The notes under the pieces: generated by a model
Told to the model about the DNA's origin: nothing
Databases searched by the model: none
The model's input: only the letters and a program-made list of their open reading frames with translations
Shown: piece by piece, positions 1-4,628 of the stretch
Layout: each line of letters starts with the position of its first letter
Numbering within the stretch: position 1 is the first letter of the stretch
Made by a program: the position numbers and the translations under genes
Assembly (NCBI GenBank): GCA_003541285.1
Contig: DPMS01000539.1
Coordinates: 741-6,932, forward strand
Direction of reading: 5' to 3'
Origin: Actinomycetota bacterium
Lineage (GTDB): Bacteria; Actinomycetota; Actinomycetes; Streptosporangiales; Streptosporangiaceae
Length of the DNA stretch: 6,192 bases

Positions 1-365
1 GCGCCGGCCGCCTTGGCCATCCGCGCCGCGGTCAGGGTCTGCTCCGGCGTCTCCACCGCACACGGGCCCGCGATCACGGTGAGCGTGTCCGGGCCGATCG
101 GCACCCCGCCGACCTTGATCACCGACCGGTCGGGGTGATGCTCCCTGCTGATGAGCTTGTACGGAACGGAGATCCGCACCACGTCGAGGACACCACTGCG
201 GCTGCGCAGGTTGAGCGCGCCGAATTCACCGACGTCCCCGACCAGTCCCACGATCGTGCGGGACACCCCACGGCTCACGAAAGCTTCCCCGCCTGCCGTG
301 CGTACCAGATCAACGATCGCGTTCACGTCTTCCTGGGTGGCCTCAGGGGCCATCACCACGACCAT
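1..365 (-). CDS. aroF: 3-deoxy-7-phosphoheptulonate (DAHP) synthase, type I-beta, N-terminal part
   Basis: This enzyme condenses phosphoenolpyruvate and erythrose 4-phosphate into DAHP, the committed step to chorismate and hence Phe, Tyr and Trp; it is cytoplasmic. Only about 121 N-terminal residues are present, because the gene runs off the left edge. Residues 1 to about 70 match the ferredoxin-like (FBL) regulatory domain of the Thermotoga-type I-beta enzymes, ending in the family sequence VPYKLISREHHP. The TIM barrel then begins with VGGVPIG and TVIAGPCAVE, the conserved first strand. In characterised members the FBL domain mediates feedback inhibition by aromatic amino acids. The start is the ATG at 365-363, with a strong AGGAGGA ribosome binding site about 8 bases upstream; an internal ATG at 353 lacks this spacing. 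A leader ORF and a terminator-like hairpin precede it, so control by attenuation is inferred. The symbol aroF is used by analogy; some genomes call this gene aroG or aroA. Confidence 0.95.
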   Translation of the reverse strand, partial: MVVVMAPEATQEDVNAIVDLVRTAGGEAFVSRGVSRTIVGLVGDVGEFGALNLRSRSGVLDVVRISVPYKLISREHHPDRSVIKVGGVPIGPDTLTVIAGPCAVETPEQTLTAARMAKAAG

Positions 366-380
366 TGGGTCTCCTCCTGT
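366..380 (-). promoter_or_regulatory. Strong Shine-Dalgarno of the DAHP synthase
   Basis: On the minus strand the sequence ACAGGAGGAGACCCA lies directly before the ATG at 365. The AGGAGGA core has near-ideal spacing and fixes the start of the synthase. It is not part of the upstream hairpin stem (398-427), so that hairpin more likely acts on transcription than by hiding this site. Confidence 0.85.
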
Positions 381-397
381 CGCTGAATGAAGCGGAA

Positions 398-427
398 GAA
401 GCCCCGGGCCTTCCGGCCCGGGGCTTC
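398..427 (-). terminator. 13-bp GNRA-capped hairpin upstream of DAHP synthase (attenuator terminator)
   Basis: Bases 398-410 and 415-427 form a perfect 13-bp inverted repeat around a 4-base loop. Read on the minus strand the stem is GAAGCCCCGGGCC and the loop GGAA, which fits the stable GNRA tetraloop pattern. It is followed by a pyrimidine-rich stretch (CTTCCGCTTC) rather than a true U-tract, as is common for terminators in GC-rich actinomycetes. It lies 32 bases before the start of the synthase and 15 bases after the stop codon of the leader ORF. A simple end-of-gene terminator is unlikely, because the only preceding minus-strand gene candidate is the leader ORF itself. Intrinsic termination is inferred, not shown. 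Confidence 0.8.
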
Positions 428-485
428 GGTGAGGTCGTCGCGTCAGCGCAGAGTCTGGCGGGCGACCGTCCGGGTGCCGGGCCGG
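413..485 (-). promoter_or_regulatory. Predicted antiterminator pairing of the aromatic attenuator
   Basis: The RNA segment from 485 to 477 (CCGGCCCGG, in leader codons 11-14) is perfectly complementary over 9 bases to the RNA from 421 to 413 (CCGGGCCGG). The latter covers seven bases of the 5' arm of the terminator and two bases of its loop, so the two structures exclude each other. This is the 2:3 versus 3:4 arrangement of classical amino-acid attenuators. A ribosome halted with codons 5-7 in its A site should leave 485-477 exposed just ahead of it; this is an estimate from typical ribosome footprints. GC-rich sequence makes chance complementarity easier, so the pairing is suggestive rather than proven. 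Confidence 0.55.
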
Positions 486-517
486 TAGCCATACCAAAAC
501 CAGAACTGCTCACGCAT
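443..517 (-). CDS. Aromatic-rich leader peptide of the DAHP synthase attenuator
   Basis: A 24-codon ORF (ATG at 517-515, TGA at 445-443) begins MREQ and continues with F5-W6-F7-W8-Y9-G10-Y11, then an Arg/Thr-rich end (RPGTRTVARQTLR). All three aromatic products of the shikimate pathway appear within seven codons, placed before a terminator hairpin and a DAHP synthase. The Phe and Tyr codons include TTT and TAT, which are rare in this GC-rich context and could sharpen stalling. There is no Shine-Dalgarno. A TACGCT hexamer at 530-525 ends 7 bases before the ATG, suggesting a leaderless mRNA. The inferred role is to sense charged tRNA-Phe, tRNA-Trp and possibly tRNA-Tyr; the peptide itself probably has no function. 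An aromatic leader ahead of aroF (AroR) has, to my knowledge, been described in Corynebacterium glutamicum; the peptide here has a different composition. Confidence 0.8.
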   Translation of the reverse strand: MREQFWFWYGYRPGTRTVARQTLR

Positions 518-530
518 GGGATGTAGCGTA
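518..530 (-). promoter_or_regulatory. -10-like element for the leader ORF and DAHP synthase
   Basis: On the minus strand TACGCT (530-525) fits the actinobacterial -10 pattern TANNNT, and seven bases (ACATCCC) separate it from the leader ATG. Transcription would then start at or next to the A of the ATG. No convincing -35 hexamer is visible 16-19 bases upstream. Confidence 0.45.
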
Positions 531-548
531 GCGCATTCAACAACCCGG

Positions 549-568
549 GGGGTGCCTCGCGGGGTGCC
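549..568. repeat. Direct repeat GGGGTGCC upstream of the leader promoter
   Basis: The octamer GGGGTGCC occurs at 549-556 and again at 561-568, 12 bases start to start. It lies about 32-51 bases upstream of the predicted leader transcription start, where an activator or repressor could bind. No known regulator motif is recognised, and GC-rich octamers can recur by chance. Confidence 0.3.
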
Positions 569-602
569 GTTGCCCGCATGCGAAGGTAGCAACGAGGGTT
601 GC

Positions 603-620
603 ACGGCCGGAGACGGCCGG
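603..620. repeat. Direct repeat ACGGCCGG with 10-base period
   Basis: ACGGCCGG is found at 603-610 and 613-620, exactly one helical turn apart, about 50-67 bases upstream of the ATG of the sulfite-oxidase-like gene. The phasing suits a dimeric protein binding one DNA face, but no family motif is recognised. Confidence 0.3.
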
Positions 621-669
621 GCGCCAGGCTGGTCCAGGGTCGAGGCAGAAAGGGCGGGGTCAGCCAGAC

Positions 670-1434
670 ATGACGCAGGCAGAACCCGCAACTGACGGGC
701 GTGCGCGTGCGACGGTGCCGGTGGACTCTCCGCCAGCGCCCGGGCGCGCGCCGGATGAAGGTAGCGAACGAGACGGGACCGGCCTGGCCGGGGCCGCCGG
801 ATCAGCCGGGAAGACCGCGCTGGCTGAGGAAACGGCCCGGCCGGCGGCACTGCCGCCGGGGCAGCGCATCCCGCGGGTATGGCCGGTGATGCACTACGGG
901 CCGGTGCCGACGTTCCGCCCGGAAACCTGGGACCTGTGCGTGTACGGGGCCACTGCCTGCGGCGGGGAGGTTCGCTGGGACTGGGCGGCGGTGTCCGCGA
1001 TCCCCCGGGTGCACATCGTCGCCGACATGCACTGTGTGACAAAGTTCACCATCACCGATGTGGCCTGGGAGGGGATCGCCGCCATGGAACTGCTCGAACT
1101 GGCCCCGCCGGCTCCCGAGGTCACGCATGTGATGGTGTGGGCGGAATACGGGTACAGCGCGAATGTGCCGATCGGCGTCTTCGCCGACGACCGCACCTTG
1201 CTCGCGACCCACCGTGACGGTGCACAGCTCACGCCCGAGCACGGATATCCGGTCCGGCTGGTGGTGCCACGCCGGTACGCCTGGAAGAGCGTCAAGTGGG
1301 TGCGGGCGGTCGAATACCTGACCAGGGACCGGCGCGGCTTCTGGGAGGAGCGGGGTTATCACAACTCCGCCGATCCCTGGCGCGAGCAGCGGTTCTCCTA
1401 CCAGGAAGAGCCGGGGGAGGGCCCGCCGCTCTGA
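670..1434 (+). CDS. Sulfite-oxidase-like molybdopterin-dependent oxidoreductase
   Basis: The 254-residue protein has the molybdopterin-binding fold of the sulfite oxidase family, closest to the short cytoplasmic YuiH-like members. After LPPGQ (61-65) come ETWDLCVYG (85-93), and DMHCVTKFT (119-127), whose Cys122 is the expected molybdenum ligand. The C-terminal block HGYPVRLVVPRRYAWKSVKW (191-210), then GFWEERGYHNSADPWREQRF, is typical of this family. No signal peptide, Tat motif, heme domain or dimerisation domain is seen, so it is probably a cytoplasmic reductase or oxidase of unknown substrate. Residues 1 to about 58 are a low-complexity Ala/Pro/Gly-rich extension without recognisable homology; most relatives start much closer to LPPGQ. 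The ATG at 670 has no clear ribosome binding site; GTG at 715 or 721 are in-frame alternatives. It converges with the endonuclease IV gene, with 13 bases between the stop codons. Confidence 0.85.
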   Translation: MTQAEPATDGRARATVPVDSPPAPGRAPDEGSERDGTGLAGAAGSAGKTALAEETARPAALPPGQRIPRVWPVMHYGPVPTFRPETWDLCVYGATACGGEVRWDWAAVSAIPRVHIVADMHCVTKFTITDVAWEGIAAMELLELAPPAPEVTHVMVWAEYGYSANVPIGVFADDRTLLATHRDGAQLTPEHGYPVRLVVPRRYAWKSVKWVRAVEYLTRDRRGFWEERGYHNSADPWREQRFSYQEEPGEGPPL

Positions 1435-1447
1435 CCCACCCCGGCTT

Positions 1448-2359
1448 TCAGCGCCGTCCGGCCCGCAGGTGTTTCAGCGCCGCCACGTCGGCGGTCACGG
1501 CATCGCGCGGACCGGGGGTTTCGACGATGAAAGGTACGCCTCTGGTCGCTGGATGCCGCAGGAGTGCCCCGAACGGCCCGGTCCCGATCTGGCCGGCGCC
1601 GATGTTCTCGTGCCGGTCCCGGCGGGAGCCGCAGCCGTCCTTGGAGTCGTTCGCATGGATCAGGCGCAGGCGGCTGGCGCCCCCATCCGTGCGGCCCCGG
1701 TCCGCTATCTCCAGCAGCGTGCCGAGCAGGGCGGCCACGCCACCACGGGCGGTCAGGTCGTGCCCGGCGGCGAAGGCATGGCAGGTGTCCAGGCACAGTC
1801 CGGCCCGCGGATGCCATTCCAGGGCCGCCAGGTAGGGCTCAAGATCGGCGGCGACGGCGCACAGCATCTGCCCCTGGCCGGCCATGGGCTCCAGCAGCAG
1901 GTCCGGCCCGTCGTCGCCGAGCGAGTCCAGCAGCGGCAGCAGGCACTCACGGACGTGCCGGATGCCCTGCTCCCGGCTGGCGGTCACCGCAGAGCCGGTG
2001 TGAACGACAACGCCCAGCGCGCCGATCTCACGGCCGCGCCGCAGTGAGTGCGCCAGCGATTGCGCCGAACGCTTCCGAGTCAGCGCGCCCGGTGATCCCA
2101 GATTGATCAGGTACGGGGAGTGCACGAAGACCTTGAGGCCAGCCTGTGCCACATGGTCGCGCAGCGCCGCGTCCTGCTGCGGGTCGCCCGCCGACAGCGC
2201 CCAGCCTCGTGGATTGGAGACGAAGACCTGGATCGCCTCGGCATCCACCGCCTCCGCGTACCGCAGGCCGCCGGCCGCCAGGCCGCCGGCCACCGGGACA
2301 TGCGCGCCGATCGGCCGCTGAGGCTGGTGCGCTGGCACGAGCCCAGAGCTTAGCCTCAC
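1448..2359 (-). CDS. nfo: Endonuclease IV (AP endonuclease, deoxyribonuclease IV)
   Basis: This is a metal-dependent DNA repair enzyme that cuts 5' to abasic sites in base excision repair and also trims blocked 3' ends. The reading gives 303 residues, near the usual family length. The N terminus has the family signature IGAHVPVAGGL (17-27). By motif comparison all nine ligands of the tri-metal centre are present: H80 (VHSPYLINL), H120 (VVHTGS), E157 (LLEPMAGQG), D191 and H194 (LDTCHAFAAG), H235 (IHANDSK), D248 and H250 (RDRHENIG) and E280 (FIVETPG). The common ENTAGQG appears here as EPMAGQG, but the ligand Glu is kept. The start is uncertain: GTG at 2359 is used, and GTG at 2338 (296 residues) is equally possible because neither has a good ribosome binding site. 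The frame is open further upstream but there overlaps the kinase gene. It follows the kinase by 40 bases on the same strand and is likely co-transcribed. Confidence 0.93.
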   Translation of the reverse strand: MRLSSGLVPAHQPQRPIGAHVPVAGGLAAGGLRYAEAVDAEAIQVFVSNPRGWALSAGDPQQDAALRDHVAQAGLKVFVHSPYLINLGSPGALTRKRSAQSLAHSLRRGREIGALGVVVHTGSAVTASREQGIRHVRECLLPLLDSLGDDGPDLLLEPMAGQGQMLCAVAADLEPYLAALEWHPRAGLCLDTCHAFAAGHDLTARGGVAALLGTLLEIADRGRTDGGASRLRLIHANDSKDGCGSRRDRHENIGAGQIGTGPFGALLRHPATRGVPFIVETPGPRDAVTADVAALKHLRAGRR

Positions 2360-2399
2360 CGGCGGCCAGCCACTGACCGCGGCCGGGCCGCCCGGCTTG

Positions 2400-4484
2400 C
2401 TACAGGCCGACCCAGAGCGTGATGGCGCTGCCCTTGGGTGCCTGGTTGTTCGGGCTGTAATTGAAGACGGTCTGCAGCGGGCCGACCGTGTTGACGGTGA
2501 CCGTGAAGCCCAGCTTCTCCAGCAGGTGGATGGCCTTGCTGACATGCATGCCGTCGACGTTGGGAACCGCCACCATGGGTGGGCCGGCCGAGATCGTGAT
2601 GATGATGACCTGGCCCTTGGTGAACGCGCTGCCCGCGGGCACGGACTGGCGGACGACCGTCTGGGGGGGCGCGTCACTCTTGGTCGTGGTGACCTCGTCC
2701 AGGGAAACCCCGTTGGCCTGCGCCCACTGCTCGGCGACCTGCTGCGGCTGGCCCACGAAGTTGGGTACCGGCGGGCCGGCGCTGACCACCAGGGTGACCG
2801 GCTGCGGCTGCGGCCACGACACCCCGGCGGCCGGAGCGGTGCTGACCACGATGCCGGGCGGGATGGTGGCCGACGGCTCGTTGTGCACCGTGCCCGGGGT
2901 CAGGCCCGCGTGCCGGAGCGCGGCCTGCGCGGCCGCGAGAACCAGCCCCGTCACCTGGGGCACGGAGATCTTGTGCGGGCCAGCCGACGGGAAGAGCGTG
3001 ATACTGGCGCCCTTTTGCACCTGTGCCCCGGCCGCCGGGCTGGAGCGGATCACCTGTCCCTGGGCGACCCGGTTGTCCAGCTGGGCCTTGGCGGTGGTGA
3101 CGGTGAACCCGGCGCTGCGCAGTTCCGCCTGCGCGGTAGCCGTGGTCATCCCAGCGACCTGCGGCACTTTGGTGTACTGGCCGGCCGTGAGCCACCACGC
3201 CAGTACCGCGATCACCAGGACCGCGGCGACCCCGGCGGAGAGGTAAGCGAGCCGCCGGCTGAACAGCAGCCGCTGCAGGCGCGGCTCGGACGGGCCGCGG
3301 TAACGGGCCGGTGGCGGTGGGCCGTAGGGTGAGCCGATGCCGGGGCCACCGGAGACGATGAGCGTGTGCTGGCTGCCCGGGCGGTAGGGGTCCGGCTGGA
3401 ACTGCTGCGTGGCGGCCACCGGGACCTGGCCGGCCGGTGCGCCGGGCGGCGGGGCGGGGTAGGGCGCCCCGTACGACTGCCTTGCGGGCGGCGCCATGCC
3501 GGGGACCAGGTCCTGCCCCGGGCGAGCCGGCGGCTGCTCAGGCCAGCCACGGGGCGGGATGACGAGCCCGGCCTGCGGCGTGCCGCTGGTGGCGGAGCCC
3601 GGGCCGCTCGCCGCCGGCGAGACGGGGAAGCTGCCCAGGGGCAGGCCGTGCCGGACCCCGGTGATGGCACGCAGGAACTGCCCGGCGTCGCCCGGCCGTA
3701 GTTCTGGATCCCTGCTGGTCGCCAGCGCCACTAGGGCGTCCAGGGCGGGCGGCAGGCCCGGCACGCTACCCGACGGCGGTGGGACGACCTCGTTGACGTG
3801 CTTGTAGGCGACCGCGAGCGGGGTGTCGCCGGTGTGCGGCTGCCTGCCGGTGAGCAGTTCGAAGAGCATCACCCCGGCCGCGTACACGTCGGTACGGGCA
3901 TCGGTCCTGGCGCCGGACACCTGCTCCGGCGCGAGGTAAGCAGCCGTTCCGATGATCATCCCGCTCTTGGTCTGGCTCGCCCCGGCGTGTAGCCTGGCCA
4001 GCCCGAAGTCGGCCACCTTGACCGCATGCGTGTCAGTGAGCAGGACGTTCTCCGGCTTGATGTCCCGGTGGGCCATCCCCGCGTCGTGCGCCGCCGCCAG
4101 CCCGGCCAGCACACCGTCCATGATGTCGAGTGCCTCGCGCGGGCTGAGCTGGCCACGCTCGTTGAGCAGGTCGCGCAGGGTCCGGCCGGGCACGTGCTCC
4201 ATCGCGAGGTACAGCGTGCGCCCGTCGGCTCCCTGGTCGAACACGGTGACCACGTTCGGGTGTGACAGCCGGGCGACCGAGCGGGCCTCGCCGACGAACC
4301 GGCGGACGAAGTCCTCGTCGTTGGCAAGCTCGGCGTGCATGATCTTCAGCGCCACGGTGCGGTCCAGCCGCGTGTCGGTGCCGAGATAGACGGTCGCCAT
4401 GCCGCCACGCGCGATCAGGGACTCGACCCGGTATCGGCCATCGAGCACCTGGCCGATGGGCGGGCGGGCAAGGGTCGTATCCAT
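2400..4484 (-). CDS. PASTA-domain transmembrane serine/threonine protein kinase (PknB-like)
   Basis: A 694-residue receptor-type Hanks kinase that phosphorylates proteins on Ser/Thr, of the class that senses peptidoglycan or lipid II outside the cell and controls growth and division. The kinase domain (about 17-275) has the glycine loop ARGGMATVYLG (25-35), Lys47 (VALKIM), Glu66 (GEARSVARLSHPNVV), HRDIKPEN (139-146, catalytic D141), DFG (159-161) and GTAAYLAPEQ (179-188). The activation segment holds S170, T172 and S174 as possible autophosphorylation sites. A Pro/Gly/Gln-rich linker (about 283-400) leads to one membrane helix (about 412-434). Four PASTA repeats follow, at about 436-502, 503-569, 570-635 and 636-694. 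The ATG at 4484 (MDTTLARPP) is chosen because it sits just before the kinase fold and 7 bases after a TAGAAT element; the frame is open to an ATG at 4562. It is not in a division or cell-wall cluster here, so it may be an accessory paralogue rather than the main PknB. Confidence 0.95.
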   Translation of the reverse strand: MDTTLARPPIGQVLDGRYRVESLIARGGMATVYLGTDTRLDRTVALKIMHAELANDEDFVRRFVGEARSVARLSHPNVVTVFDQGADGRTLYLAMEHVPGRTLRDLLNERGQLSPREALDIMDGVLAGLAAAHDAGMAHRDIKPENVLLTDTHAVKVADFGLARLHAGASQTKSGMIIGTAAYLAPEQVSGARTDARTDVYAAGVMLFELLTGRQPHTGDTPLAVAYKHVNEVVPPPSGSVPGLPPALDALVALATSRDPELRPGDAGQFLRAITGVRHGLPLGSFPVSPAASGPGSATSGTPQAGLVIPPRGWPEQPPARPGQDLVPGMAPPARQSYGAPYPAPPPGAPAGQVPVAATQQFQPDPYRPGSQHTLIVSGGPGIGSPYGPPPPARYRGPSEPRLQRLLFSRRLAYLSAGVAAVLVIAVLAWWLTAGQYTKVPQVAGMTTATAQAELRSAGFTVTTAKAQLDNRVAQGQVIRSSPAAGAQVQKGASITLFPSAGPHKISVPQVTGLVLAAAQAALRHAGLTPGTVHNEPSATIPPGIVVSTAPAAGVSWPQPQPVTLVVSAGPPVPNFVGQPQQVAEQWAQANGVSLDEVTTTKSDAPPQTVVRQSVPAGSAFTKGQVIIITISAGPPMVAVPNVDGMHVSKAIHLLEKLGFTVTVNTVGPLQTVFNYSPNNQAPKGSAITLWVGL

Positions 4485-4501
4485 CAGCCCAATTCTAGGG
4501 G
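4485..4501 (-). promoter_or_regulatory. -10-like element of the kinase promoter (leaderless candidate)
   Basis: On the minus strand CCCCTAGAAT is followed by TGGGCTG and then the ATG at 4484. TAGAAT (4497-4492) matches TANNNT and ends 7 bases before the ATG, so transcription may begin at the start codon. No ribosome binding site is present, which agrees with a leaderless mRNA. A clear -35 is not visible. The same CCCCTAG core precedes the divergent reductase. Confidence 0.5.
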
Positions 4502-4505
4502 TGGC

Positions 4506-4523
4506 CGCAGATTTCAGCCTGCG
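4506..4523. promoter_or_regulatory. Inverted repeat CGCAG-N8-CTGCG in the kinase promoter region
   Basis: CGCAG (4506-4510) and CTGCG (4519-4523) form a 5-bp inverted repeat around an 8-base spacer. It covers the zone just upstream of the -10-like element of the kinase, where a repressor could block RNA polymerase. A 5-bp palindrome is weak evidence and no known operator is recognised. Confidence 0.25.
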
Positions 4524-4610
4524 AACGTCATTAAGGGTTCCCGCAGCCACCAGCGGTGACAACGCTCCCGGGCGGGTTCGCTGGGTCTTGTACCGGGCTG
4601 GTGCGGGTGT

Positions 4611-4628
4611 CCCCTAGCGTAAGGGGTC
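4611..4628 (+). promoter_or_regulatory. -10-like element and AAGGGG motif before the ferredoxin reductase
   Basis: CCCCTAGCGTAAGGGG (4611-4626) contains TAGCGT, a TANNNT -10-like hexamer ending 8 bases before the GTG at 4629. AAGGGG (4621-4626) could also serve as a ribosome binding site for the GTG at 4635, at 8 bases spacing. The CCCCT/AGGGG arms form a 5-bp inverted repeat around the hexamer. Transcript mapping would separate a leaderless start at 4629 from a normal start at 4635. Confidence 0.45.

Noticed and set aside
443..1042. Long minus-strand frame of 199 codons ending in the leader peptide
   Set aside because: Most of it is antisense to the oxidoreductase gene and is Arg/Pro/Ala-rich shadow sequence; only the last 24 codons, starting at the ATG at 517, have independent support.
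1435..1447. Shared bidirectional terminator between the convergent genes
   Set aside because: The 13-base gap and its flanks show no convincing hairpin.
1446..1481. Direct repeat TTTCAGCGCCG near the end of the endonuclease gene
   Set aside because: An 11-base repeat within coding sequence explained by similar codons; there is no sign of an insertion or attachment site.
1296..2321. Several plus-strand frames across the endonuclease IV gene
   Set aside because: They are Arg/Gly/Ala-rich shadow frames opposite a gene with full catalytic motifs.
2360..2677. Extension of the endonuclease IV frame to 2677
   Set aside because: It would overlap the kinase gene by more than 270 bases and precedes the conserved IGAHV start of the family.
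2397..3332. Plus-strand frame of 311 codons opposite the PASTA repeats
   Set aside because: Composition (Gly/Arg/Asp/His-rich) is typical of antisense frames in GC-rich DNA; the opposite strand encodes clear PASTA domains.
4485..4562. Upstream ATG at 4562 as the kinase start
   Set aside because: The 26 extra residues show no family similarity and would cover the promoter-like TAGAAT; the ATG at 4484 fits the kinase N terminus.
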